A stretch of 64,000 nt of DNA. It comes from Amborella trichopoda (Eukaryota; Streptophyta; Magnoliopsida; Amborellales; Amborellaceae). Under the pieces are notes generated by a model. The model worked only from the letters and a program-made list of their open reading frames with translations. It was not told the DNA's origin and did not search any database. The stretch lies in assembly GCF_000471905.2 (NCBI RefSeq), contig NW_006499617.1, positions 3,231,259 through 3,295,258 on the forward strand, written 5' to 3'. Positions 51,890-61,625 of this stretch are shown here, piece by piece. The position numbers and the translations under genes were made by a program. Each line of letters opens with the position of its first letter. Position 1 is the stretch's first letter.

Positions 51890-52059
51890 CATACTATGGG
51901 AAGAACAATCACTTTGCGATTGAGTGACGAAGAAGGGCAGAAGCGTGTTTCAGATGTGGCGAACCTAGCCACCTAATCAAAGACTGTCCGATAAAGGGGC
52001 CAGAAAACCGATCGAAGGCTCAAGGTCGGGTATTTGCTCTCACCAAATGAGAAGCCAAA
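51890..52059 (+). pseudogene. Tekay-E gag zinc knuckle
   Basis: CFRCGEPSHLIKDCP at about 51943-51987 is a CX2CX4HX4C knuckle with all four metal ligands. It is preceded by a basic Arg/Lys/Gln-rich segment (NQRNKKIQKTFPSDKR) and followed by GRVFALTK and a stop. This is the nucleocapsid end of gag. The next readable sequence is already the RT N-terminus, so the protease has been deleted at about 52050-52065. Confidence 0.75.
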
Positions 52060-52951
52060 GTGTCTGCCTCTTTGCCTTCATGCAGGGAGGTAGAATTTGA
52101 GATACATGTGGTTCCAGACATCTTTCCCATCTCTAAAGCCCCTTATAGGATGGCCCCAGCCGAATTAAAGGAACTAAAACAACAATTGAAAGAGTTGTTG
52201 GAAAAGGGGTTCATTCGACCTAGTGTGTCACCTTGGGGTGCACCAGTCTTATTTGTGAAAAGGAAAGATGGGTCTTTAAGGCTTTGTATAGACAGTAGAC
52301 AGCTGAACCAAGTCACTATAAAGAATAAATACTCCTTTCCTAGAATTGATTACCTTTTTTACTAACTTCAAGGGCCCGAAGTGTTTTCTAAGATTGACCT
52401 TCAGTCAGGCTATCATCAACTGCGGGTTAAGGAAGAAGATGTCCCTAAAACCACATTCAAGACCCGGTATGGACACTATGAAGGTAATGTCGTTCAGGTT
52501 GACCAATGCTCCGACTGTCTTTATGGATTTTATGAAAAAAGTTTTTAGACCCTTTCTAGATGATTTTATGGTGATCTCTATATATGATATTCTGATATAT
52601 TCAAGGGACCTGAAAGAGCATGGGCAGCACTTAAGAATGGTCCTTCAGACTCTAAAGACAGAAAAGTTGTATGCTAAATTGGGGAAGAGTGAATTTTGGC
52701 TTCAAAGCATGGCCTTCCTTGGGCACATTGTATCTAAGGACGGGGTCGTAGTTGACCCTTGCAAAATTGAAGTTGTACTTCAGTGGGGAAGACCAACAAA
52801 TGTGACTGAGGTCCGCAGTTTTCTGGGACTGGTGGGATATTATAGGCGCTTCATAAAAGGGTTCTCCAAGATAGCGCTCCCCCTGACTCGCCTAACCCAA
52901 AAAGAAGTGAAGTTTGTGTGGATAGAGGATTGTGAAATAAGTTTTCCATAA
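52060..52951 (+). pseudogene. Tekay-E reverse transcriptase
   Basis: In order: [20 protein letters not shown] (52081), [40 protein letters not shown] (52209-52268), [40 protein letters not shown] (52383-52442), after a frame change [20 protein letters not shown] (52487), and the catalytic strand SIYDILIYS (52575), where YxDD reads I-Y-D so the first Asp is lost. Then LKTEKLYAKLGKSEFWL, FLGHIVSKDGVVVDP and EVRSFLGLVGYYRRFIKGFS. A near-complete RT with two or three frame changes and a dead active site. Confidence 0.85.
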
Positions 52952-53330
52952 CTGAAAAAGAGACTAACCACGTTCTTACCTGATGAGAATGAGGATGTTA
53001 TGGTTTATACTGATGCCTCTCATAAAGGGCTTGGATGTGTGCTGCTGCAGCGAGGGAAAGTCATAGCTTATGCCTCAAGACAGTTAAAGCCATACGAGAA
53101 AAATTAACCAACTCATGACTTGGAACTCGTAGTTGTAGTGTTTGCCTTGAAAATCTTGAGACATTACCTTTATGGGGCCTAGTTTAAGATATTTAGAGAT
53201 TATAAGGTATCTATTTTCTCAGAAGGAGTTAAACACGAGGCAAAGAAGATGGATGGACCTACCGAATGATTATGATTGTACCATCAATTACCAACCGGGC
53301 AAGACCAATGTAGTAGCAGATGCTTTGAGC
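52952..53330 (+). pseudogene. Tekay-E RNase H
   Basis: [20 protein letters not shown] (53000) with the catalytic Asp intact, [15 protein letters not shown], a stop, then [20 protein letters not shown] with the Glu (THDLE) and after a frame change [20 protein letters not shown] and [10 protein letters not shown] with the last Asp (53312). Order and length match gypsy RNase H. Confidence 0.8.
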
Positions 53331-54360
53331 CGAAATCCCGTGGTATCAATGGCACATCTGATGGTTCGAGAGATGAAACAGAAGATGCAGTGGAGTGGCA
53401 CCCAACCCTACCCCTTAGTGATGGGGTAGGAATGACTGCTTGTATGAAGATGGAGCCCCAGCTCTTTCAACAAATTCGAATGGCACAAAAGGAAGATCCC
53501 CAACTCATGAAAATCCTAGAAAAAATAAAGCTGGGAAGAAACGATGATTTCTCTGTGAGCAGTGATGATTTGTTAAGATTTAAAGCTCGGGTATATGTTC
53601 TGAATAATGAGAGTGTGAAGCAGGCTATTTTGGAGGAAGCGTACATCCAGGGAGTACTAAGATATATCATGACCTGAAGAAGACTTTCTGGTGGAATGAT
53701 ATGAAAAAGGAAGTGGCACTATTTGTCTCTAAGTGCTTGACATGTCAGCAAGTGAAAGCTGAACATCAGAAACCCACTGGACTGTTGCAACCCTTGCCCA
53801 TGCCAAAGTGGAAATGGGAGTACATCACTATGGACTTTGTCTTTGGCTTGCCTAGAACAGGTGTTGGGCATGATAGCATTTGGGTCATTATGGACCGACT
53901 GACTAAAGCTGCTCACTTCTTACTAGTCCGCACAACTTATACTTTGAATAAATTGGCCCAGTTATACATTAAAGAAATTGTAAGGCTACATGGAATACCT
54001 GTCAGCATCGTATCTGATAAGGACACTAGATTTACTTCAAGATTTTGGAATAGTCTGTAATCAGCTTTAGAAACAAGACTTATTTTTAGCACTGCTTTCC
54101 ACCCCAGACCGATGGGGAGTCAGAAAGGACTAATCAGACCCTAGAGGATATGTTAAGGACTTGTGTTACTGATTTCAAAAGAAGCTGGGATGACCATTTT
54201 CCTCTGATAGAATTTTCTTATAACAACAACTTCCAAGCCAGTATTCAAATAGCCCCTTTTGAGACCTTATATGGGAGGAAGTATAGATCACCTATCTGTT
54301 GGGATGAGGTCGATGAAAGGAGGCTATTAAAGCCAGAAATTGTTAAAGAAAACTAAAAAA
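53331..54360 (+). pseudogene. Tekay-E integrase
   Basis: N-terminal part: [36 protein letters not shown], with HHCC zinc motif partly lost but [20 protein letters not shown] kept (53735). Catalytic core: [20 protein letters not shown] (first Asp at about 53833), [17 protein letters not shown] (second Asp at about 54014), then after a stop and frame change ESERTNQTLEDMLRTCVTDF (Glu at about 54118). Then EFSYNNNFQASIQIAPFETL and YGRKYRSPICWDEV. Full DDE triad can be located but the frames are split at 53676, 54058 and near 54105. Confidence 0.85.
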
Positions 54361-54842
54361 ATATTTCCTTGATTCGGGAGAGACTCAAGATTGCTTAGAG
54401 TCAGCAGAAGAGTTACGATGATAATCGAAGGAGAGAGCTCGAGTTTGATGTGGGTGATCGAATTTTCTTGAAAGTATTGCCAACTAAGGGTATTATGATA
54501 TTCAACAAGAAAGAAAAATTGAGATTCTAGAAAGAGTTGGGAGTATGGCTTATCGACTTGCCCTACCACCTGAGTTGGCGAATATTCATGACGTGTTCTA
54601 TGTATCATTGTTAAGGAAATATCAGTCAGACCCATCCCATGTCATGAGTTATAAACCAATTCCGATCAGAAAGACTTGACTTACATTGAACGATCGATTG
54701 AAATATTGGACATGAGAATGCAGGTGTTACACAATAAAGAAATTCCTTTGGTCCGTGTGTTATGGCAGTATCACTCAAATGAAGAATCGACATGAGAAAA
54801 GATTATGAAATCCGGGATAAATACCCCCAGTTGTTTGACTAA
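54361..54842 (+). pseudogene. Tekay-E integrase C-terminus and chromodomain-like tail
   Basis: After a stop at 54354, broken frames carry QQKSYDDNRRRELEFDVGD and RIFLKVLPTKGIM (GPY/F region), then LPPELANIHDVFYVSLLRKY (54562), and LTYIERSIEILDMRMQVLHN with KEIPLVRVLWQYHSNEEST (54679-54795), ending EIRDKYPQLFD at about 54838. The last block is the chromodomain-like tail typical of Tekay pol; such domains guide insertion to heterochromatin. A single in-frame TGA interrupts it. Confidence 0.75.
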
Positions 54843-54873
54843 CTAAGACATGATTTTGAGGGCTAATTCCTAT

Positions 54874-54888
54874 TTAAGGGGGGGATGA
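54874..54888 (+). promoter_or_regulatory. Polypurine tract of Tekay-E
   Basis: TTAAGGGGGGGATGA directly precedes the 3' LTR start at 54889. It is the priming site for plus-strand synthesis. Confidence 0.75.
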
Positions 54889-54904
54889 TGTAACGACCCA
54901 GACT

Positions 54905-55400
54905 TTCCCCAATAAGAGAAAGTGACCACGACAGTGAAGAGAGAAGAAGAAGAGAAAGTGTGCACGACAGTGAAGAGAAGCAGAAAAGAAAGTGAGCATG
55001 GCGATGAGGAGAAGAAGAAGAAAAAGTGTGCACGGCGGTGAAGAAAAGAAGAAGAGAAAGTGCTCATGGCGGCGAAGAGAAGAAGAAGAGAAAGATCACA
55101 CGATGGTGAAGAGAAGAAGAAGAGAAAGTGTGCACCGTAGTGAAGAGAAGAAGAAGAGAAAGTGCGCATGGTGGTAAAGAGAGAAGAAGAAGAGAAAGTG
55201 CGAAAGGTGGTGAAGAGAAGAAGAAGAGAAAGTGCGCACGACGGTGAAGAGAAGAAGAAGAGAAAGTGCGCACGGCGGTGAAGAGAAGAAGAAGAAATAG
55301 TACACACGGCGGTGAAGAGAAGAAGAAGAGAAAGTACGCACGGCGGTGAGAGAGAGAAGAAGAGAGAGTGCAAACGGTGGTGAAGAGAAAGTGAGTGCGT
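54905..55400 (+). repeat. 34-base tandem array of the 3' LTR
   Basis: About fourteen units, same core as the 5' LTR array (AGAAAGTGCGCACGGCGGTG). The unit number and order of variants differ between the LTRs, showing slippage after insertion. Phe/Ser-rich minus-strand frames here are by-products. Confidence 0.9.
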
Positions 55401-55445
55401 GGTAGTGAGAAAGAAGCAGAAAAGAGTGTCACCGTGAGCAACACC

Positions 55446-55694
55446 GTCGAGCCTGTGTATGACTCACGAATGCCATTTGCCTACTGCATGCTGCCACAGT
55501 TGCCACCTGTCAAACTGCATGTCACAGAATTGCCACATGGCAACCCCAAGCTGCCACCTCACACTTTTGGAGTACATAAGCCTCTCTCTCTTTCCCTCAC
55601 GCCATGTTCTCACTCTTACCAGCCAAAGCACTTAGCATTTGCAACCCCCTTTCTAACCTTTATTAGAGCCCAAATTGAGGGGCTTGAGAAGTGA
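55446..55694 (+). CDS. Small LTR-borne open frame, second copy
   Basis: Part of a 99-codon frame (55395-55694) whose C-terminal 75 codons match 48184-48408 (AYCMLPQLPPVKLH through AQIEGLEK). Same frame, same end, substitutions only. See the 5' LTR copy. Function unknown. Confidence 0.3.
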   Translation, partial: VEPVYDSRMPFAYCMLPQLPPVKLHVTELPHGNPKLPPHTFGVHKPLSLSLTPCSHSYQPKHLAFATPFLTFIRAQIEGLEK

Positions 55695-56713
55695 GTTGTG
55701 GGAGGAAATCTGGGAACACCATTGCACAAACAAGGTGAGTGGATCAGAAATCTTGCATATCTTTAGTCATGGAAGTATGAAAATTAAGCATGAACTTGTA
55801 TGAATTTTGGGGAAACAATGATTGCATGTGTATTCTGTTGTGTCATGTCTTCCATAAATTAAGCCTTCTTTGCAAGATAAGATGAGCACTGAAATTACTA
55901 TTGTTGATCATGAAAATATGTAAATTGTTATTCTTGTGAGTCTCATTTAATATGAAAAAGGTTTCATATTAATGTTTAACCTAAATTGGGAGTAATTGAT
56001 TGTTACTTGAGAAATGCCATGTTTACATTGTGAAATTCCAAGGAAGTTTCATGTTTTTGTGACAATCTATTGACCTATCAAATGACATCCAAATGACCTC
56101 AAATTGCTTCCATTTTAAATATATCTATATCTACTAAAATGTTCATGATTGAATCTTGCTCAAATTCTTCATGCATGAAGAGTTCTGCTTCAAAATGTGC
56201 CTTGTTGACAGATTTAGTAAAATTTCAGAGTTGATATCTCTGTTGTTATGAATTTTGACTGACCAAATAGAGTCTGTTTTCCTCTAAATTACTTCCATTT
56301 GAAAGATCTATGAGTATGCTTGAAATCATATGTTGAACATATTTCAAAATTCCTTCTAGAATGAGAGTTATACAATTATTTGAGAAGATATGTCACTGTG
56401 ATATATCATAAGTCCAGAACCATTACTTTGGTTGTCACGAACTTTTAAATACCCAAATGGCGTCCAAATGTTCTCAATCTGCCCTTGTTTGAAAGATACA
56501 TGTTTTTACTCGAAGTTTGGTTCTGAAAACACTCCAAAATGCCTTATGGAATGAATGTTATAACTGTGCTAAATAGGACATGCCACTGTCCCAACTGCAC
56601 AGCAAGCTTCATATGGGATGCCTCCTTTCTAACGAGCTTTTGAAGGTCCAAACGAGGTCGAAACACTTTCAAACTACCCCCATTTGAAAGATATGTGTGT
56701 CTAGTGTAAAATA
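55695..56713. other. Non-coding part of the Tekay-E 3' LTR
   Basis: AT-rich LTR sequence paralleling 48409-49435, with small insertions and deletions and no open frame of interest. Confidence 0.6.
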
Positions 56714-57075
56714 GGTTTTAAAAAGAGACTGTGTTACTATCTCAGCCGTAGGATGCAAGGAGCCGAGAATAATTATCCCCTATAGAGAAGATGTGCCAGG
56801 CCCTAATTTTCGCCATACAAAAGCTTCGCCACTACTTGTTCAGTCATGACGTAAAACTTATATCAAAAGCAGATCCTGTAAAGTTTCTCATGACATGCCC
56901 ATGCTTGTCAGGATGCCTTGCTAAGTGGGCATTATTGCTGATGGAATTTGACATCACATACGTACCACAAATGGTCGTCAAGGGTCAAGCCCTGGCTGAT
57001 TTTCTCGCAGCACATCTTGTACCAGTAGAATCTCCTTTATCAAGTGACCTCCCTGATGAAGAAGTATTATGTACA
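56714..57075 (+). pseudogene. Tat-F first RNase H, C-terminal part
   Basis: After LSRRMQGAENNYP-like residues in a broken frame, ALIFAIQKLRHYLFSHDVKL (56800) and SKADPVKFLMTCPCLSGCLA, KWALLLMEFDITYVPQMVVK and GQALADFLAAHLVPVESPLS (56989-57048). The frame is open from 56791 to 57273. The first strands with the catalytic Asp are lost. It continues without a stop into the second RNase H. Confidence 0.75.
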
Positions 57076-57084
57076 GAGCTTACT

Positions 57085-57510
57085 CATGCTTGGGAGATGT
57101 ACTTTGATGGAGCCTTCCAATCTGAACGCAGAGGCATTAGAGTGGTATTTATGACTCCGAAAGGAGGGGTACCTCCTCTATCTTTCTCTCTCACCAAAGC
57201 CGATTCCCATAACGAGGCAAAATATCAGGTCCTTATAAGACTTGGAGCACCTCAAGATCTATGGCGACTCTGAGTTGGTTATTCAGCCGCTTAAGGAGAT
57301 CTATGACGTGAGAAAAGGCACTCATAAGCCTTTTCACAATACTGCAAAATCATATATGACTCAGTTTGATGATGTATCCTTGAGGCACATCCCCAGGAGG
57401 TTAAACTCGCAGGCCAATGCACTCACAAAACTTATGGCTACAATTCAATTGTCCTCACCAGCGACTTATGGAAGTCGAGCAGGTAAAAGATTAGAGAGAG
57501 CCCATCATTA
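57085..57510 (+). pseudogene. Tat-F second (archaeal-type) RNase H
   Basis: MYFDGAFQSERRGIRVVFMT (57097; first Asp intact), PLSFSLTKADSHNEAKYQVL (Glu intact), then, after a short gap and frame change near 57240, IYGDSELVIQPLKEIYDVRK (Asp intact) and HIPRRLNSQANALTKL (57387-57434), where the last Asp has become Asn. Compared with Tat-A, about a dozen residues between KYQ and IYGDS are missing. Only one of the four catalytic positions is changed, a different one from Tat-A. Confidence 0.8.
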
Positions 57511-57659
57511 ATTTTTTTAAAGCACGATAGACTCCCTGAAGCTGTGCCAAACGCAATGGTGTGTGTCGAATGTCTACCAAGTACACCCTACTTGAAGGAG
57601 ATGCTCTCTTCTGACGATCTTTGACGGTATTCTTCTTAGATGTATAGACACTCAGGAAG
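57511..57659 (+). other. Decayed spacer between RNase H and integrase (Tat-F)
   Basis: Broken coding sequence (DSLKLCQTQWCV-like) between the two domains, with stops in all frames. No motif. Confidence 0.5.
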
Positions 57660-58745
57660 CAAATAAGGTGCTGGAAGAAGTACACTCAGGCATTTGTGGA
57701 TTGCATCAGTCCGGCCCAAAACTCTATGAACAGATACATGGATTAGGGTATTATTGGCCTTCGATGACTGTCGACTCCTTAAACTATGCCAAGAAGTGTC
57801 AAGTGTGCCAAATGCATTCGAGCGTCATTCATCGGCCCCCAGAGCCCTTACACCCTACAGTGGCAGTATAGCCCTTTTCACAATGGGGTATGGACATTGT
57901 AGGACCTATCGACCCTCCTTCTACAATGGGTCATGTCTTCATTCTAGTTGCAACGGACTATTTCTCAAAATGGGCTGAGGCGGTCCCACTCAAGCAAGTT
58001 CCTAGGGCTATGATGGCCAATTTCGTGCACCATCACATCACAAACTTGTTTGGAGTGCCTGAAAGAATTATATCTGACAACGGCGCTCAATTCAGAAGTC
58101 ACCACATTGATCACTTAGTTAACCAGTTCAGTTTTGAATGGAAGTACTCAACTATGTACCACCCTCGAGCCAACAGATTAGCTGAGACTTTCAATAAGAC
58201 CCTATGCAACGTTTTAAGGAAATCGATATCAAAGTCGAAAAGGAACTAGCATGAGAAGCTTCCTGAAGCGTTGTGGGCCTATCGCACCACTACACGAAAT
58301 GCCACCGATTCCACTCCTTATTCCCTGGTTTATGGGGGTGAAGCAGTCTTACCCCTTAAAATTCAACTCCCCTCACTGCATGTTGTCATACATCAAGGAC
58401 TGACCAAAGATGAGAAGGTCGAGCTTCGCTATCAAGAATTAAATGCACTCTATGAAAAGAGGTTAGAAGCTCAGCAGAATCTCGAACTCAACCAGGGGAG
58501 AATGAAGAGGGCCTTTGACAAGTCAGTCAAAGTCCGCTCATTCGACCGTGGGGATCTAGTTCTAGCCGTCAAAAGGCTGATTGTTATCATAGGTGGCGCA
58601 AAGGGAAGTTTGAACCTAACTGGGAAGGCTCCTTCATAGTTAAGAAATTTTTGCCAAATGGTGCTTACATACTGGCACATTTTGATGGAGAGGATGCTAT
58701 GGCCCCCCATCAATGGGCAATACCTAAAGAAGTACTATCCTTAAT
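57660..58745 (+). pseudogene. Tat-F integrase
   Basis: Zinc-binding N-terminus EVHSGICGLHQSGPKLYEQI (57674; two His) and YAKKCQVCQMHSS (57785; two Cys) makes a complete HHCC. Catalytic core: WGMDIVGPIDPPSTMGHVFI (first Asp at about 57890), VATDYFSKWAEAVPLKQVPR, ERIISDNGAQFRSHHIDHLV (second Asp at about 58076) and NRLAETFNKTLCNVLRKSIS (Glu at about 58183). C-terminal part: LWAYRTTTRNATDSTPYSLV, YGGEAVLPLKIQLPSLHV, RRLEAQQNLELNQGRMKRAF-type helix, SFDRGDLVLAVKRL, and a broken end to 58742. Stops at 57869 and 58247 and a frame change near 58580 interrupt. All DDE residues are present. The best-preserved integrase in the window. Confidence 0.85.
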
Positions 58746-58767
58746 ACGCTCTCAAAAGACTCAATAT

Positions 58768-58812
58768 TCAGTAAAAAGGAAAGTGAAAAGAGGGAAAGAA
58801 AAAGAAACAAGA
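58768..58812 (+). promoter_or_regulatory. Purine-rich run after pol (Tat-F)
   Basis: AAAAAGGAAAGTGAAAAGAG and GGAAAGAAAAAGAAACAAGA follow the pol stop directly. Same relative position as 30776-30830 in Tat-C. It may be an internal polypurine tract. Confidence 0.45.
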
Positions 58813-58829
58813 TAGTTCAACAAAGTTTT

Positions 58830-60200
58830 AACTCTTTTTATTGCATTAGAAGGAGTTACAAAACAAAAAGCCCATTATTAGGGTGGTTAAAAATCTATCA
58901 TGCAGTATTGCTCTCGCATCAGAAGAAAAGAGAGTAGCTACGTCGAAGCGTCGCTATTGCATCTGAGGAAAAGAAAGCAGTTGACCCCCATCTTTGCTCT
59001 TACATCTAAGGAAAAGAGGACGGTTACAGGCCAAAAAGCCATTCCCGCATCAGGAGGGTATAAGGGTTTTAGATCGAGTTTATCAGACATACAAAGCAGA
59101 CCCTTCTGACCAGAACTGGCCTATGATGGAGAGCACGCCCTCTTCACAGTGAGCACCCTTCCACAGAACAACATGGAGGACTTGGATTTAAACAAACTTC
59201 GTAAGCCGACCCTTACCATTGGACACCACCCTTTGACTACCCAAGTCATCATCCCGCATGACCATCGCCGTGCATGACTCAACGTCGTGCGACTTAGCAC
59301 AGCACATGATCATCGTCGCGCGTGACTCAGCACAATACGTGATCATCGCCGCATTTGACTTAGTGCCACGCGTGATCATCGTCGTGCATGACTCAGCTTC
59401 GTGCGCAACCATCGCCATGTGCAACTCATCGTCGAGCATGACCATAGCCAGGTATGATCTGCCACCGTCCATGAAATGATCACCGAGTGGGCATGGGGGC
59501 ATGGTTATCACGTCTCACAATGAGCACTGTGTGCAACCTATCGCTGTGTGTGTTGGCCTGTGACCAATCGGATGCCCTGTGACCCTTCATCTCCCTAGCA
59601 ACTATTCAATTCCTTGCGACCTTTCAGTCCCCGTGCCCCTTTGGTTATTCGTGCCCCTTTGAATATCGGTGATCTTTCAACTCCCCGCTACCCTTCAGTT
59701 CCCGCGACTGTTCAGATGCCTTAGGGCCCTTCGCCTCCTAGTGATTGTTCACTCCTAGCGACTGTTCACTATCTTGCAACCTTCCACCTTCTCGATGGGA
59801 AACCTCTCCACTCATCGGAAACCAACTGGCAGACCTTTCCCGTTCCTCCACACAACCAGAAAATCCCCGAAAGCTGGCGAAAGTTTACTGGCAGCTTCAT
59901 GCTATAATTTGGACCCCTTCCCCTCTTTTCATCTACTCCAAGACTATTGCCGAAATCTCTACGGACTCCGGCGAGCTCCCTGCTTTTCTCACCCAGGCAG
60001 CAACCCTTGCTAGAAGATGTCTGCAACCCTCGCGAATGCCCCTGTGTTCCCAATGCTCTCCCTTCCTTGCTGAAGTTCTTTGCTGACAAATCACTACAAC
60101 CTTCCCCTCACGAGTGTCCTTCTAGAATTTCTCGCACTCTCGCCAGAAGAAACCAACAACCTTCCCTCAAGTACCTTACTTTCTTGCCAAAGTCCTAGCC
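58830..60200 (-). pseudogene. Tat-F antisense region, shortened and decayed
   Basis: Minus strand from the antisense leader (about 60200) to an AATAAA at 58842-58837. Only about 1.4 kb compared with about 4 kb in Tat-C, and no plant mobile domain or coiled-coil motif is visible. The 5' part resembles Tat-C 34400-34600 in layout (GGAAACCTTTCC-type words, short open frames of about 106 codons ending near 59769). An internal deletion removed most of the ORF. At 58900-59060 four GCATCAGAAGAAAAG-type words recur. Confidence 0.5.
59250..59475 (+). repeat. ~33-base array (CATGATCATCGTCGCGCGTG)
   Basis: Six or so degenerate units with CGTGATCATCGCCGCATTTG and TGACTCAGCACAATA words, CpG-rich. Tat-C has comparable TCGCCGTC-rich words at 33870-34260 at the matching place in the antisense unit. 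Confidence 0.65.
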
Positions 60201-60288
60201 GGAAGTTTCCCTCTCTCTCTCTCACTACTAAAGATTGCCTTAGCCACATTTTTACCTTTTGTAAAATGGTGGAAAAAGAGGTTACCCC

Positions 60289-60296
60289 CTTATATA
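60289..60296 (-). promoter_or_regulatory. Antisense TATA box beside the Tat-F 3' LTR
   Basis: The minus strand reads TGCCTATATAAGGGGGTAAC, a canonical TATA box 39 bases from the LTR start at 60335, with AGTGAGAGAGAGAGAGGG some 60 bases downstream. The same arrangement as Tat-C (34989-34996). Confidence 0.65.
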
Positions 60297-60489
60297 GGCA
60301 GCACTTCCTCGAAGTATCCCTCATAAAAAGGGAATGTCAGTCAAGTCCTTGAAGGCCAAACAGCGATGGGCCAGACCAGGTTGGGCTCAGACCTGTGGCC
60401 CGAACAAAAGTTTACCACCGCCTATGCAGCACAAAGAGTCAAATGGACCAAGATTGAGTCGGGTTCAGGCCCAAAGCCCGAACACAGGG

Positions 60490-60680
60490 CAGCGGCGTCT
60501 GTGTAACTTGTGACCAACGTCGTCTGTGTAACTTGTGACCAACGCCGTCTGTATAACTTGTGACCGGCGCTGTCTGTGTAACTTGCGACCAGCGCTGCCT
60601 GTGTAACTTGTGACCAATGTTGTCTATATAACGTGTGACTAGCGTCGTCTTTGTAATTTGTGCCCAGTGCCACATGTGCA
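60490..60680 (+). repeat. 25-base tandem array (GTCTGTGTAACTTGTGACCA)
   Basis: Seven units of exactly 25 bases, such as GTCTGTGTAACTTGTGACCA followed by ACGCC. This array is specific to Tat-F; Tat-C has a different 26-base array near the same place. Confidence 0.9.
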
Positions 60681-60809
60681 TCATCCATGTGACTGGTGCC
60701 TAGCGGCGTTCAGGACCAGTGCTGTGTGTGTTACGCTCCTCATGCTAGCGCCATGCATGTGCTACCGCCTTGTGTGCCCTTATGCTAGACCTTGTTACCG
60801 CCGTGAGTG

Positions 60810-61165
60810 TTCTGCCAACATCCCCAGTGGAGTTATACATGTTCCCTAGCCCGTCATCTCCAGTGGAGTTAGGTGTATGCCAAAAAAGGAGTCATGCTTA
60901 CCTCTTCAAACCCCAGTGGGTCTGTTTTGCACCAAGTCATTATCCTCACTTAGACCCTTTCCCATCTTATCCCTAAGGAGTTGGGTTACCTTCCATAAGC
61001 CTATTTCTCCATAGAGTCTTATCTTTCACCCCAGGGAGTCACACTTGCCCCCTATACCCCAGTAAGTCCACTTCTGTTTTGCCATCCCTCGTCGGGTCAC
61101 CATCTAAGCCCTCTTCTTGTGTATAGTCTTAACCATTTTAACCCCAGGGAGTCGGACTGTCGTAC
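60810..61165 (+). repeat. CCCCAGTG-AGT spaced repeats (Tat-F)
   Basis: Words such as TCCCCAGTGGAGTTATACAT and CCCCAGGGAGTC recur about ten times, as in Tat-C 35955-36345. Confidence 0.65.
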
Positions 61166-61199
61166 ATGCTTCTATTCCTCATGGACCTTCACCTATATG

Positions 61200-61625
61200 G
61201 CAACCCACACAATGGTCTATGCTGCATGACCTTAAACTGCACTGCCACGGTCTAGATGTATGACCCTAAACTGCATGGTCCAAACTATATGACCTTAAAT
61301 TGTAGTAGAGGTCTAGTTGCACAACCTTAGACTGCATGGTCCTAATTGCATGCCTTTAAACTACATAGCCACGGTTCAAGCTATATGACCTTAAAACATA
61401 GTGCATGTCCTTGTCGCATGACGTTAAAAGACTTACCACCATGGTCCAAACTATATGACCTTAAACTAAGTGGAGGTCTGGTTGCATGACCTTAAACTGC
61501 ATGGTCCTGGCTGCATGACTTTAAATTGCATAGCCACGGTTCAAGCTATATGACCTTAAACTATAATTCATGTTCTAGCCGCATGATGTTAAATTGCTGT
61601 GAGTAGGTCCAGAAGGCATGACCTT
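61200..61625 (+). repeat. CATGACCTTAAACTGCATGG array (Tat-F)
   Basis: About ten units of the same type as Tat-C 35480-35935 and 36365-36660, here in a single block after the CCCCAGTG series. Confidence 0.75.

Larger units (their letters stand above)
47645..56713 (+). mobile_element. Tekay-E: chromovirus (Ty3/gypsy Tekay/Del type)
   Basis: 5' LTR 47645-50955, tRNA-Met primer site, gag with CCHC knuckle, RT, RNase H, integrase, chromodomain-like tail, polypurine tract, truncated 3' LTR from 54889. Both LTRs start TGTAACGACCCAGAC. The two LTRs agree at roughly nine of ten bases by eye over 48150-48480 against 55450-55760. The protease is deleted and the 3' LTR stops at 56713 where Tat-F begins, about 1.5 kb short. 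Tekay assignment rests on the C-terminal sequence and gene order. Confidence 0.85.
54889..56713 (+). repeat. Tekay-E 3' LTR, truncated
   Basis: Starts TGTAACGACCCAGACTTTCC and follows the 5' LTR to about 49435 of that copy (GTGTCTAGTGTAAAAT at 56696). It stops near 56713, where Tat-F RNase H sequence begins; about 1.5 kb of LTR, including the 75-base array, is missing. Confidence 0.85.

Noticed and set aside
54870..55444. Minus-strand frames of 81-167 codons in the 3' LTR
   Set aside because: Same 34-base array as in the 5' LTR, not genes.
60490..60680. 25-base repeats as a CRISPR or tRNA-like array
   Set aside because: Direct tandem units with no spacers and no cloverleaf folding; an LTR minisatellite.
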